DNA of 64,000 nt from an uncultured Lachnoanaerobaculum sp. (lineage in GTDB: Bacteria > Bacillota > Clostridia > Lachnospirales > Lachnospiraceae), in NCBI RefSeq assembly GCF_938015485.1, contig NZ_CALLVU010000035.1:1-64000 (forward strand), written 5' to 3'. How positions within the stretch are numbered: position 1 is the stretch's first letter; each line of letters starts with the position of its first letter. Below, piece by piece: positions 9,060 through 17,754 of this stretch. The translations under genes were made by a program, and so were the position numbers. Below the pieces are notes generated by a model. It saw nothing but the letters and a program-made list of their open reading frames with translations, did not search any database and was not told the DNA's origin.

Positions 9060-9405
9060 ATATCCCCTCCAATGCGGTAGTGGCTCTTATATATCCTTCA
9101 GGATTATACACGCTCACTCTAATACTTTTCTCACCCGACTCTGCGTCAATAAAAAATTTCTTTTCCTCAATCCTTACAGCTTCCTTTTCTTTTAAGTTTA
9201 TCAAACTCTTAAGTCTCTCTTTGTCATAACCCATATCTTTCTCATCATGTGAGAGTCTTTCTAAAAGCAGGTGCAGTTCCACATTGTCTACAACCTGATT
9301 ATGCTTGTCTATACCGTATCCGATTATAAAGGCTATCCCCAAAAACACGAAAAATATAATATAGGTCATCTCTATTGTAAAACTTCCTCTAAGACTTTCT
9401 TTCAT
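9016..9405 (-). CDS. TadE-like pseudopilin
   Basis: 129 residues starting at the ATG at 9405, which overlaps the stop of the preceding peptidase gene as ATGA; a longer open frame reaching 9504 lies inside that gene and is not used. The N-terminus MKESLRGSFTIEMTY followed by one transmembrane helix has the TadE/pseudopilin layout (Gly, then Glu at +5, then a hydrophobic helix). It would be processed by a Tad prepilin peptidase and would act as a minor pilin in assembly. The rest is a short extracytoplasmic domain of no recognised fold. Confidence 0.75.
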   Translation of the reverse strand: MKESLRGSFTIEMTYIIFFVFLGIAFIIGYGIDKHNQVVDNVELHLLLERLSHDEKDMGYDKERLKSLINLKEKEAVRIEEKKFFIDAESGEKSIRVSVYNPEGYIRATTALEGIYERLKGQLSKEPKE

Positions 9406-9851
9406 ACGCAAAACCACAGGATACAATTTGCCGCGGTTATAAACGGAAGCATTGCCACCCTTATACCCTTTATCCTTCTTCTTTTCATCATACAGTACAT
9501 ACAAAGAATAAGCGCATATATAGAAACAATGAACACTGAGATAAAAAACAGCAGCAAATTTTTCTTTAACCCCAATATGGCTCCGCTTCCTATAAAGACA
9601 AATGCATCTCCCTCGCCTAAAATATTTATTTTACCAAGCGGCAGCAATATCGCTCCGCTTAAAATACCTAAAATCACAGACTTATAATCTATACTTATAC
9701 CGCAAAAAACTTTATAAAGCATAAGCATTGCTATGGCCAGATAGAATATAACTATACCGACCGTATATATTTCTTTTTTTCCGATATCCTGAAAGCAAAA
9801 TATTATAAGTGACGTTATCAAAATTATTCTTTCTGCAAACAAAATATTCAA
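9402..9851 (-). CDS. Prepilin peptidase, A24 family (TadV/CpaA-like), second copy
   Basis: 149-residue polytopic membrane aspartic peptidase. Both catalytic aspartates are visible: CFQDIGKKEI and the GxGD motif in NILGEGDAFVF. It begins at the TTG at 9851-9849, which overlaps the upstream stop codon and sits six bases past GGAGG. A longer open frame to 9938 runs back through the upstream gene and lacks a ribosome-binding site. It would cleave, and possibly methylate, Flp pilin and pseudopilins at the inner face of the membrane. A second A24 peptidase of the same locus lies at 16098-16577, so the two may process different substrates. Confidence 0.82.
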   Translation of the reverse strand: MNILFAERIILITSLIIFCFQDIGKKEIYTVGIVIFYLAIAMLMLYKVFCGISIDYKSVILGILSGAILLPLGKINILGEGDAFVFIGSGAILGLKKNLLLFFISVFIVSIYALILCMYCMMKRRRIKGIRVAMLPFITAANCILWFCV

Positions 9852-10762
9852 TGACCACCTCCACAGTATGAACAGGCTCCCAGATGCTCCACATCCGACA
9901 ACTTTACTCTCTGAACATACGCCGTTATCGCACTGCAATGCGGGTCCGAGTGATACCTTGTACCTGAAGGCATAATATATACCGTTCCTCCCGCTCTATT
10001 GCCGCATCTCTCACACGGATGGTACTTGCCTCCGTTTTCATTTCTTAGACTGTCTATGTCTGAAAGCGGCACGGGTCTTAGGTCATTGTAAAGATAGTGA
10101 CACCTCGGATTTAGGTGATACCTTGTGGGATTTTTTCCTATGTACACATACTTTTCATCAACGGTATTTTCGCTTCCTCCCTTGCCGCCGTCCGCTCCTA
10201 TCCACGCTCTTCTTGTAGCCACCACACTCCTATCTATACCGTTTTTTCCGAATATCCCTATAGGCAGCGAATATTTATAATCAATGCGTATACATACAGT
10301 CTCACCGTCAGCCATACAGGATGAAAACAGCCCGTTTATATTTCTCATATTCTTATCCGCAATCTCAGTATTTATCTTTGATACCGCAAAGGCGCCTATA
10401 GCACCTCCCGATATTACTCCCTTTATACCCTCCATTGCACTCCGGTCATAGTTTTCACCGTTTTCCTCTCTTTTATCTGTACTCAGTCTGTTATAGGTAT
10501 AGGCATACTGGCAGGTATCCTTACATACGGCTTCTGCAATACCCATGACTTTTCTGTCGGTATTCATCATATCAAAAGGCATTAAAAGTATTGCCATGGC
10601 TATTATAAAAAGACTGAAACACAGGGCGGCTTCAACACTGAGAGAGGCTTTGTGCGTCCTCTTATACCTGCATGCTTGGAGAGCTTTCATTTTTTTGATT
10701 TTTAATTTTTTAATTTCTTTGGTATAAATTTCTTTGTTTTCAAAATCACTATAAGAGGACAT
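9848..10762 (-). CDS. TadE-like pseudopilin with duplicated YH..C...CxxC tail
   Basis: 304 residues. A basic cytoplasmic N-terminus is followed by KASLSVEAALCFSLFIIAMAI (about 38-58), a TadE-type processing site and transmembrane helix, then a long extracytoplasmic part. Residues 206-253 and 261-304 are two copies of one motif: VYI-x-TRYH-x(3)-C, a strand ending PLSDID or KLSDVE, and a closing CERCG or CSYCG. Similar YHxxxC...CxxC units occur at the ends of many secreted or DNA-related bacterial proteins and look like small metal-binding knuckles. Here the tail would lie outside the membrane, perhaps at the pilus base or tip. The start has GGGAGG six bases upstream. Confidence 0.75.
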   Translation of the reverse strand: MSSYSDFENKEIYTKEIKKLKIKKMKALQACRYKRTHKASLSVEAALCFSLFIIAMAILLMPFDMMNTDRKVMGIAEAVCKDTCQYAYTYNRLSTDKREENGENYDRSAMEGIKGVISGGAIGAFAVSKINTEIADKNMRNINGLFSSCMADGETVCIRIDYKYSLPIGIFGKNGIDRSVVATRRAWIGADGGKGGSENTVDEKYVYIGKNPTRYHLNPRCHYLYNDLRPVPLSDIDSLRNENGGKYHPCERCGNRAGGTVYIMPSGTRYHSDPHCSAITAYVQRVKLSDVEHLGACSYCGGGH

Positions 10763-10775
10763 ACAAAACCTCCCT

Positions 10776-12683
10776 TCAATATATTTTTTCCACCCTTACT
10801 TCCATACTGTAGCCCGAGCTTAAACCGCTAAACTCTTTTGAAAATAATGATATTTCACTAAAAAGCCTCCCGGCACCGCAGGATATATTCGCATCTACAC
10901 CGTATACCATATCCTTTATAAGAAAATCTTTTTGATTAACTCCGATATCAAGCTGCATTATATCCATCATCCTGAAATTTCTCTTTACAGGGTCTTCGAT
11001 ATATAGAAGCATCTTAAGATACCCCTCATAGCTTATACCTCTCTTAAAGTCATCACTGTTTCCGAGGTCTTTGCTGCTCAACACATCAAATATGGAATCA
11101 AGGTCGGTGTGCCAGTCTTCACCGCTCTTTATTATGGGTACTCTGCCTCCCGACAACAAACCCTTTATATCTATTGCCGACTCCACCAGTGCCCAAACGG
11201 CTATTATAAGGAATTTTACAATAAAGGTTATCTGCGGAAGACAGAGTGCGCCGCTTATTGCCGCCGCCAGCTGTGTAGCAAGTTGCACCTTATCCGGATC
11301 TCTTATTATATGCATATAGTTGAGTCCTTCTCTGATTGCAAGCAACTTAAGCACCGCACTTTCAAGATTTGCCCTGTCAGTGCTTGCACCGTTTAATATA
11401 TACTCAAGCTCATAAGAAAGCGGCGTATTTATATCATCTGTAAAATCTGCAAAGTACTTACCCATATACTCATCTATCAAGAGCCTTTCAGCAAGATTTC
11501 TGCCTGTGTATCCGCCTGTAGTCGCATTTGACGGCAGACTGAGTGCGTTTATACTCTTACCGGAAACAGTCCTGTTTGAAGGAATCACCAGTGAAAACAC
11601 ACCGTTTGAAATCATCTCCTTCAGCTGCTTTAACTTATCTTCCTTATCCTCATCGGCTATACCGTGTTTACAGCTTAATTTCATTTCACCGAGTGAATAT
11701 ACATCATCACTTACTCTGCTCCAGCCGTCACTGATTTCGCTGCTGTAATCGCCCTCATCATCTTCACTTGCCTCATCAATTGTACTTTGCAGACTGTCTA
11801 TATCAGATTCAAGATTATCAAGTTCCATTATTATACTTTCACTTTGTGAAGACAATGCGGTTACCTCAAGTCTTCTTTCACTGTCTTTGTCCACATAGTC
11901 TTTAAACTTTTCTATTTCACCCTCTATATATGCCTTATTGCTCTCCGAGAGTTTATCAAGGTTTGATGAGTTTTTAGCTTCTATTTCCCTCAACTTTGCC
12001 GACATCTTATCGGCTTTCTTCTCATATTTTTTTACAAGCTCAGGAACCTTTTTTAACTTCTTTTTCAGATTGTCACTTAATCTTTTAAGCTCACCAAGGT
12101 TCTTATTATCAAGTGCCTCCCTCATCTTAAGCTTTATCTTTTCCTGTGCTTCAATATTTTCAGAAAGCCGCTTCAATGCCTTTTCCACATCTATAGCTTC
12201 TCTTGAACTGAGTCCGTAGTCCGAGGTAATCTTTTCCATGCTCTTTGCATCCTCAATATCCTTCCACAATTTGTCGGGAGACCCGTCAAATACGGATTCA
12301 AAAGTGCCAAGCTTCATATAGTCAACAATTTCCTGCTCAAGATACATTCCGCCTTTGTCATTTAATGATATTTTCTTATTCAGACTTACCGTGGGGTTTT
12401 GAATCCTGTACATTCCGCAATTTTTCACATAGGGCTTCATATACTCACACATCAAATCACCGATATTTTCATCGTTCTCACTTTCAAAAGCAAATATCCT
12501 GTAATTATCCCACATCGCCCTGTGGTATCTGCTAAACAGCGAATCTATTGCCGAATCTCCTGCAGTTTGTAAATAAAGTCTTGCACTTGAAGTTCTGGCG
12601 GATTCCAAAAGTGCACATATAAGTGCGGCAATACAGACAAATATCAAGGCTATAAAGACGGTAACGGAACCTCTTTTTTTCAA
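10776..12683 (-). CDS. DUF5702 protein, Tad-associated TadG-like membrane protein
   Basis: 635 residues. The N-terminus MKKRGSVTVFIALIFVCIAA contains one TadE/G-like hydrophobic helix followed by a large extracytoplasmic domain with a long coiled coil (about 160-300) rich in Lys, Glu and Leu. A second hydrophobic segment, about residues 485-515, could be another membrane pass. Proteins of this type sit in Tad loci of Lachnospiraceae as DUF5702; the molecular role is unknown, though position and topology suggest assembly or anchoring. It starts at the TTG at 12683, overlapping the flp stop codon (TTGA), so the two are translationally coupled. Confidence 0.75.
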   Translation of the reverse strand: MKKRGSVTVFIALIFVCIAALICALLESARTSSARLYLQTAGDSAIDSLFSRYHRAMWDNYRIFAFESENDENIGDLMCEYMKPYVKNCGMYRIQNPTVSLNKKISLNDKGGMYLEQEIVDYMKLGTFESVFDGSPDKLWKDIEDAKSMEKITSDYGLSSREAIDVEKALKRLSENIEAQEKIKLKMREALDNKNLGELKRLSDNLKKKLKKVPELVKKYEKKADKMSAKLREIEAKNSSNLDKLSESNKAYIEGEIEKFKDYVDKDSERRLEVTALSSQSESIIMELDNLESDIDSLQSTIDEASEDDEGDYSSEISDGWSRVSDDVYSLGEMKLSCKHGIADEDKEDKLKQLKEMISNGVFSLVIPSNRTVSGKSINALSLPSNATTGGYTGRNLAERLLIDEYMGKYFADFTDDINTPLSYELEYILNGASTDRANLESAVLKLLAIREGLNYMHIIRDPDKVQLATQLAAAISGALCLPQITFIVKFLIIAVWALVESAIDIKGLLSGGRVPIIKSGEDWHTDLDSIFDVLSSKDLGNSDDFKRGISYEGYLKMLLYIEDPVKRNFRMMDIMQLDIGVNQKDFLIKDMVYGVDANISCGAGRLFSEISLFSKEFSGLSSGYSMEVRVEKIY

Positions 12684-12856
12684 GTATATACCTCTTTTGA
12701 CTTCTTATTGATTTCCTTGAAAATATTGTTTAGAAGCTTACCTATATTGCCTTTGAATATAAGTACCAAACCGATAAGTACAACAAGCACAAGTACTATC
12801 TCTATAACCCCGACTCCGTCCTCATTTTCAAAAAACTCCTTCCAAAATTCCGACAT
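12680..12856 (-). CDS. flp: Flp-type major pilin (Flp1-like)
   Basis: 58-residue prepilin, MSEFWKEFFENEDGVGVIEI and onward, with a single hydrophobic helix. The cleavage site fits the type IVb rule: Gly, then four residues, then Glu at +5 (DG|VGVIE). The ATG at 12856 has AAGGAGGG three bases upstream; the further in-frame ATG at 12892 lies before that site and is not used. After cleavage by TadV-like peptidase it should polymerise into the Flp pilus. Its place between tadC and the pseudopilins fits clostridial Tad loci. Confidence 0.85.
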   Translation of the reverse strand: MSEFWKEFFENEDGVGVIEIVLVLVVLIGLVLIFKGNIGKLLNNIFKEINKKSKEVYT

Positions 12857-12896
12857 ACTCCCTCCTTTTTTACTTCTCCACATTCCGAACATTTTC

Positions 12897-14114
12897 TCAA
12901 TAAAATATCAACAATGCCGGAACAATTATCATCATCATCACTATAAGTAACATCATAAAAAGCGGTAAGAGTAACTTGGTATTCAGCTCTTCTCCCTCTC
13001 TTTTGGCAAGGTTCAACCTCTCCTCCCAGGCACTCTGTGATTCCATTCCAAGTAAAGTGCTTAATGTGGATATTCCGCTTTTTCTGTTTTGCTCAAGCAG
13101 TGACGCCAACTTCATGTACTGCCTCAAAAGACAGCTTCTGCCGAACTCCTTGTACACAACATTTTCCTGTGTACCTGTTTTCAGCCTTGCAAGAGATTTT
13201 GCCATCTCTTCATATGCATACCTTTTTTCCTTGTTCTCACTCTCATAATCCTTCACTATCCCTTCCCATGACTGTCTGACAGAAAGACCTGCACCTATAA
13301 ATACAATAAGTTTTGATACTATATCGGGATAGTCTTTTAACAATTCTCTCTTTTTCTTTTCAAGCTTTTGCCTGTCATTATTCTTTTCTCTCAGATACAA
13401 AAGTATTGCTACAATTATCCCCATTATCCAAATAAGGTGAAAATTCATACCGTCTTCAAGGTGATATACCAATTTCTTTCCTTCAAAGCTTTCAGGAAGG
13501 TAAAATCCCGACTCACCTACACTTTTTTTATCTGCGACCGATAGATAGTCCTTAAATCTTTTTATAAGACTTTCATCTGCAGTAAACGGCTTAGGCATTA
13601 CCCTTGCCGGTATGACATAACTTTCTTCGTAACTTTCATAACTGAGAGTAACACCGATATCTATATCCACGCTCTCACTAAGGTTCTCATTGTCCACATT
13701 TCCCTGTATATCAATGATATCGCCGTCTCCAAAATCCCACTTTACGCTAAGTCCAAAATCACTTAACTCGCTTACAGGATTCAAATCGGTGGTGATATTT
13801 TGCAGTGAAGTATTCTTTCCCGGAAGTATCTTAAGTATTTCATCCATACCCTTTTTCATGGCTTCCTTTGCTTCCTCATTTGAATAAACACGCTTTGATA
13901 CGGGTATCTCTATCTTTTGTGAACCTTCAAGTAAACCTTCCACCTCTATTTTTACTTCGGTATCATCCTCATCCACATAGGGTCTTTGTATATAATTGGA
14001 CGCTTTAGCATTGTTTAAAAATATTGAACAAACAATAAACAAAATAAAACCCGCCATGACTATAAGCCAATACTTTAATTTATCCGAAAAGATTTGTTTT
14101 AGATATTTTTTCAT
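12897..14114 (-). CDS. tadC: TadC-like type II secretion F protein with large extracytoplasmic insert
   Basis: 405 residues. One helix (about 15-35) is followed by an extracytoplasmic region of about 190 residues (36-225) with no recognised fold, a second helix (about 228-245), and a T2SSF-type platform domain (about 250-405) ending in a hydrophobic hairpin. The conserved C-terminal pattern is visible (GAGLSVRQSWEGI, YMKLASLLEQNRKSGIS, then LNTKLLLPLF). TadC pairs with TadB as the inner-membrane platform on which TadA works. Classical TadC is about 300 residues and lacks the insert, so this is a clade-specific version. Confidence 0.8.
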   Translation of the reverse strand: MKKYLKQIFSDKLKYWLIVMAGFILFIVCSIFLNNAKASNYIQRPYVDEDDTEVKIEVEGLLEGSQKIEIPVSKRVYSNEEAKEAMKKGMDEILKILPGKNTSLQNITTDLNPVSELSDFGLSVKWDFGDGDIIDIQGNVDNENLSESVDIDIGVTLSYESYEESYVIPARVMPKPFTADESLIKRFKDYLSVADKKSVGESGFYLPESFEGKKLVYHLEDGMNFHLIWIMGIIVAILLYLREKNNDRQKLEKKKRELLKDYPDIVSKLIVFIGAGLSVRQSWEGIVKDYESENKEKRYAYEEMAKSLARLKTGTQENVVYKEFGRSCLLRQYMKLASLLEQNRKSGISTLSTLLGMESQSAWEERLNLAKREGEELNTKLLLPLFMMLLIVMMMIIVPALLIFY

Positions 14115-14117
14115 CCG

Positions 14118-14816
14118 CTACACCTCTATATTTAAAAGTCTTTTTGATATATAGATTGCAAGCAGATACACCGCCAACCCGAAACTCATGCATACTCTTC
14201 CGATTATTGTCGTGTACATGATATTAAAAAATCCCGGTGAGCTGAAATCAATATATAATACGATAAGTAACGGAAATATATTCATCACCTTCTGTTCAAA
14301 TCTTTTTGCGGCGGTCATAGTTATTATCTCTTCTTTTATCCTTACCTTATCGCCTATCACACCTACAGTATGAGCAATGATACTTTCAAGTTCTCCTCCG
14401 CTTCTTTTTGCGATTCTAAGCACCTTTGCAAAGCTTCTTATATCCTCACAACGACTTCTGTAAGCCAAATCGTCAAAGGCCCTCTCCACGCTTATATTCA
14501 TATATATAAGCTGACATATATATTCAAACTCCTTTATAATCAGGTTATCTTTTTCATATAAAAGCCTAAGCTCCACCAATGATTCTTTTACCGAATTTTC
14601 AAGTGAGTATCCTGCATTTAAAAGGGATGAGAGTATCATTATCGCCTCTTTAAACTCGGTCAAAAGCCTTCTTTTCCTTGCTGTAATCAAATCTTTTTTC
14701 TTTATTTTGGGATATAAAAAGCAAAAAGGCAGCAGCACCAAAAACATTATTATACTTTTATAAAATATATAAGAAATTAAACTCAACATTAAAGCCGCAT
14801 AGAAGCTGTATTTCAT
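14118..14816 (-). CDS. tadB: TadB-like type II secretion F platform protein
   Basis: Inner-membrane platform protein of the Tad machine. It has two N-terminal helices, a T2SSF cytoplasmic domain (LLTEFKEAIMILSSLLNAGY and RIAKRSGGELESII), and two C-terminal helices. The ATG at 14816 gives 232 residues without overlapping tadA, but has no strong ribosome-binding site. The frame stays open to 14990 inside tadA, and the stretch just before this ATG (YDSYSFTFAEW) resembles the true start of relatives. The real start may therefore be upstream and overlap tadA; I could not settle it. The gene lies directly between tadA and tadC. Confidence 0.8.
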   Translation of the reverse strand: MKYSFYAALMLSLISYIFYKSIIMFLVLLPFCFLYPKIKKKDLITARKRRLLTEFKEAIMILSSLLNAGYSLENSVKESLVELRLLYEKDNLIIKEFEYICQLIYMNISVERAFDDLAYRSRCEDIRSFAKVLRIAKRSGGELESIIAHTVGVIGDKVRIKEEIITMTAAKRFEQKVMNIFPLLIVLYIDFSSPGFFNIMYTTIIGRVCMSFGLAVYLLAIYISKRLLNIEV

Positions 14817-14844
14817 CCATTCCGCAAATGTGAAACTGTAGCTG

Positions 14845-16104
14845 TCATAGTCTGTAGCCTGTTGCGAGCAGTTTTTGTTTGTCTTTAAGTTCTCCGACCT
14901 TTTTATGGATTTTTTCTTCCATATCATACTCATACAGCTTGTTAAGTCCAATCTCACCATTTTCATACGGTAAAACCTCCAAAATCTCAAGCATCTTTCT
15001 CTCGCCCTCTCTGAGTCTGCCCAGGTGAATCATGATATCTATGGCACTTGCTATCTGTGATCTTATGGCGGCAAGCGGAAGTTCGGCACCGCTTAATACC
15101 ATAGTCTCAAGTCTTGAAAGCATATCTTTGGCACTGTTTCCATGTCCTGTACTCAGTGAACCGTCATGCCCCGTATTCATAGCCTGAAGCATATCAAGGG
15201 CTTCTTTTCCTCTTACCTCACCGACTATTATCCTGTCGGGGTTCATTCTGAGCGAAGCTCTTATAAGGTCTCCGATACCGATACTTTTATCACCGTTTAA
15301 TGCGGCATTCTTAGTCTCAAGCCTCACAATATTTTTTATATGCATCAGCTGCAGTTCCGCAGAGTCTTCTATAGTGATCACCCTTTCGCTCTTAGGTATA
15401 TAGCTTGAGAGTGCATTCAAAAATGTAGTCTTACCCGAATTGGTTCCGCCTGAAATAAAGATATTGTAGCCGGCACATACCAAAACTTCCAAAAACTTTG
15501 CACATTCCTCAGATAAAGTCCCGTATGAAATCATCCTTTCCATACTTATAACTTCAGGGAATTTTCTGATGGTGATTATAGGGCCGTCAAGCGATATCGG
15601 CGGCAATACTATATGCACTCTTGAACCGTCCTCCAGTCTGGCATCCGCAATAGGTGATGAAACATTGACCACTCTGTTTACCTTACTTACAATCTGCTGT
15701 ATCATATCTTCAAGTACTTCATTGTTTGCAAAGCACTTGTCCCATTTTTCCACTTTTCCACATTTTTCTACGAAGATATCATCTTTTCCGTTCACCATTA
15801 TCTCAGTGATATCCTTTGCATCCAACAGCTCCTGTAAAATATCCAGTCTTCGAAACGAGTCAAACAGTGCGTTTCTGATATTCATTTTTTCTTCAAGCGG
15901 GATATAAAAAGAATGTTCCTTATGTAGTATCTCTTTATCTATTATCTCATACAGTTCGTTATCATCTATATTCCTAAGATCTGAAAGCTTATCTCTTATT
16001 TCTTTTTTCAACTGCTCATAGATACTCTCATTCGACTCCGGATCTTCGGATTTTACCACCTGTATTCTAAGTTCTTCCTCCTCTATTACTTTTCTGTTTA
16101 ACAA
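14845..16104 (-). CDS. tadA: TadA/CpaF secretion ATPase
   Basis: About 419-residue cytosolic hexameric ATPase that powers Flp pilus assembly. Visible motifs are the N-terminal domain signature ITEIMVNGKDDIFVEK, Walker A in SGGTNSGKTTFLNAL, the Asp box ITIEDSAELQL, Walker B in NPDRIIVGEVRGKEALDML, and the His box TGHDGSLSTGHGNSAKDML. The start is non-ATG: TTG at 16104 follows GGAGG by five bases and overlaps the upstream stop; a GTG at 16116 is the alternative. The C-terminus overlaps the open frame ahead of tadB. Confidence 0.93.
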   Translation of the reverse strand: MLNRKVIEEEELRIQVVKSEDPESNESIYEQLKKEIRDKLSDLRNIDDNELYEIIDKEILHKEHSFYIPLEEKMNIRNALFDSFRRLDILQELLDAKDITEIMVNGKDDIFVEKCGKVEKWDKCFANNEVLEDMIQQIVSKVNRVVNVSSPIADARLEDGSRVHIVLPPISLDGPIITIRKFPEVISMERMISYGTLSEECAKFLEVLVCAGYNIFISGGTNSGKTTFLNALSSYIPKSERVITIEDSAELQLMHIKNIVRLETKNAALNGDKSIGIGDLIRASLRMNPDRIIVGEVRGKEALDMLQAMNTGHDGSLSTGHGNSAKDMLSRLETMVLSGAELPLAAIRSQIASAIDIMIHLGRLREGERKMLEILEVLPYENGEIGLNKLYEYDMEEKIHKKVGELKDKQKLLATGYRL

Positions 16105-16577
16105 AAGCACCTCCACAATATAAAGCCTGCCAAAAAATAAGGCGCCATAGGCATCATATGCTTATCTCTTAATCCGTATTCACCGTATTTTTCAAGCCGT
16201 CCGCAGGCAAGTACTCTTATACAGTAGCTAACGAGCATATTAAACCTTTTGACAAGTTGTGCACTGAAAATAAGATAGACAAGTGCTCCTGCTCCTGCAA
16301 ATATAAGTGCAATCACGCTCATATTGATGCCCTCATATACTCCCAAAAAGCCTATAATCAAAGAGAATAACTTCACGTCTCCGGCACCGAAAAACTTTAG
16401 TCTGTAAAGAGCGGAAAAAATGACAAGTGAAATACAAAATCTTATCAAGAAATCTGAATGTAAAATAAAAATACCTGATACAAAATATATCAAAACCAAA
16501 ACATTCGGTATACGTCTCCAAAATATATCTGTAATTGTTGCGACTAAGAGCAGGCTTCCCACAATATAATAAACCAT
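16098..16577 (-). CDS. tadV: Prepilin peptidase, A24 family (TadV/CpaA-like), first copy
   Basis: 159-residue polytopic membrane peptidase starting at the ATG at 16577, one base past the tadZ stop codon. The catalytic aspartates are visible in TITDIFWRRIPN and in the GxGD motif FFGAGDVKLF. This copy is the more canonical of the two in the locus and is placed next to tadA. It should mature the Flp prepilin and the TadE-like proteins. The C-terminus ends in a final helix (YFLAGFILWRCF). Confidence 0.88.
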   Translation of the reverse strand: MVYYIVGSLLLVATITDIFWRRIPNVLVLIYFVSGIFILHSDFLIRFCISLVIFSALYRLKFFGAGDVKLFSLIIGFLGVYEGINMSVIALIFAGAGALVYLIFSAQLVKRFNMLVSYCIRVLACGRLEKYGEYGLRDKHMMPMAPYFLAGFILWRCFC

Positions 16578-16578
16578 A

Positions 16579-17586
16579 TCACGCCCCGTCAACCAAACTT
16601 GAAATTTGTGAGAAAAACTCATGTCTTTTTAATCTGTTAAAATTGAATATATCATCTGAAATACTCTCCCCCGGCGACTTTATCTCACGAAGCTTATGGA
16701 TGACTTCGGCATACCCGTTTCTACCCAAAAGAGCTTTAAAATCAGCCACCTTTTTTCTTTCTACTCCGCCGCTCTCTCCGATGACGGGGCAAAAAATCTG
16801 CTCACACATATCAAGTATCTGCATTGACCTGCGTCCGATACTTCCGAAATCCAGCACAATCGTTTCAAAAAAATTTGCCGAAAGAATATCATTCATAAAT
16901 TTTGTCAACTCATTGTCGGAAAGATAAAAAAGATCCTCATTGTATCTGGCAGGTAAAATGATATTAAGATCCTCCACCCGACTTATACATTCTCCAAGCT
17001 TTGCAAAGTCCAGATCTCCCGTCTTGTATTCATAGAATATATCAGACAAGTCTTTACTGTTTTCCTTTCTGAGTACCGAAAACACGGAGTCGTACTCATC
17101 AAATGAAATAAGTATGGAGCTTGTATTTGTAGAACAAAAATAGGAATGAATTGCCACAGAAAGGCTTGATCTTCCGCACCGATTTATCGGTGAGTAAACG
17201 CCGTAGACTTTTGTATTGTTGTGAACTGTAGTAAGCCCGAATGAATCATTCCTTGAAAAAAAGCCCAGTAATTCATCAACTATAGTATGTACACCACAGA
17301 ATTTAAAAATTGAACAGAACAGCTTTGTCAAATCACTGTATTTTGATTCCACCATCGCGTCATCCGACAAAAGGATAACCGGAAGTCCGGTGTCTATGCA
17401 CTCGTCTACATCGTCAATATCCGTGATAAATGCCACCACATCCATCAAAGAAGTATCGCTTTTGTACATGTGGAATGATGAGTAGGCGACCGCCTTGAAC
17501 GGAATCCTGTCCTCCTTGGACAAAAAATCAGATAACTTTAAGGCAAAGCGTATATCCGTATCAATCACCGCTATAATATGCCTCAT
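16579..17586 (-). CDS. tadZ: TadZ/CpaE-like pilus localisation protein with degenerate P-loop
   Basis: 335 residues. The N-terminal part (1-110) is receiver-like in pattern (alternating strands, IIAVIDTDIRFALKL, VAFITDIDD). The C-terminal part (125-335) is a ParA/MinD-like ATPase fold. The deviant Walker A expected as KGGxGKT is instead SPINRCGRSSLS (132-143), so the usual lysines are absent, as in atypical TadZ proteins. The later Walker B-like strand FETIVLDFGSIGRRS is kept. TadZ marks the cell position where the pilus is built. It is the first gene of the Tad array, with a 168-bp gap to the sugar operon upstream that should hold the Tad promoter. Confidence 0.8.
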   Translation of the reverse strand: MRHIIAVIDTDIRFALKLSDFLSKEDRIPFKAVAYSSFHMYKSDTSLMDVVAFITDIDDVDECIDTGLPVILLSDDAMVESKYSDLTKLFCSIFKFCGVHTIVDELLGFFSRNDSFGLTTVHNNTKVYGVYSPINRCGRSSLSVAIHSYFCSTNTSSILISFDEYDSVFSVLRKENSKDLSDIFYEYKTGDLDFAKLGECISRVEDLNIILPARYNEDLFYLSDNELTKFMNDILSANFFETIVLDFGSIGRRSMQILDMCEQIFCPVIGESGGVERKKVADFKALLGRNGYAEVIHKLREIKSPGESISDDIFNFNRLKRHEFFSQISSLVDGA

Positions 17587-17669
17587 AAAACTCCTATAGA
17601 ATTATTTAAAGAAAGGTCCCCAAAAACACAAACTTATATGTGTTCTAATCTCTAGGACTTCATCATAAT

Positions 17670-17697
17670 AAAAAAGAGCATAAAAGTCAATGCTCTT
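17670..17697 (-). terminator. Intrinsic terminator after the galactose-binding protein gene
   Basis: An 8-bp stem, AAGAGCAT / ATGCTCTT, is followed on the minus strand by TTTTATTATG. It separates the sugar operon from the Tad array. Confidence 0.85.
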
Positions 17698-17754
17698 TCT
17701 TATATTTATTATATGCTTTTTGTACAAACTTACTTGTAAGTTTTGTAAAAAAAA

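Noticed and set aside
9852..9938. N-terminal extension of the second prepilin peptidase
   Set aside because: It runs inside the upstream pseudopilin gene; the TTG at 9851 has a proper GGAGG and overlaps the stop codon.
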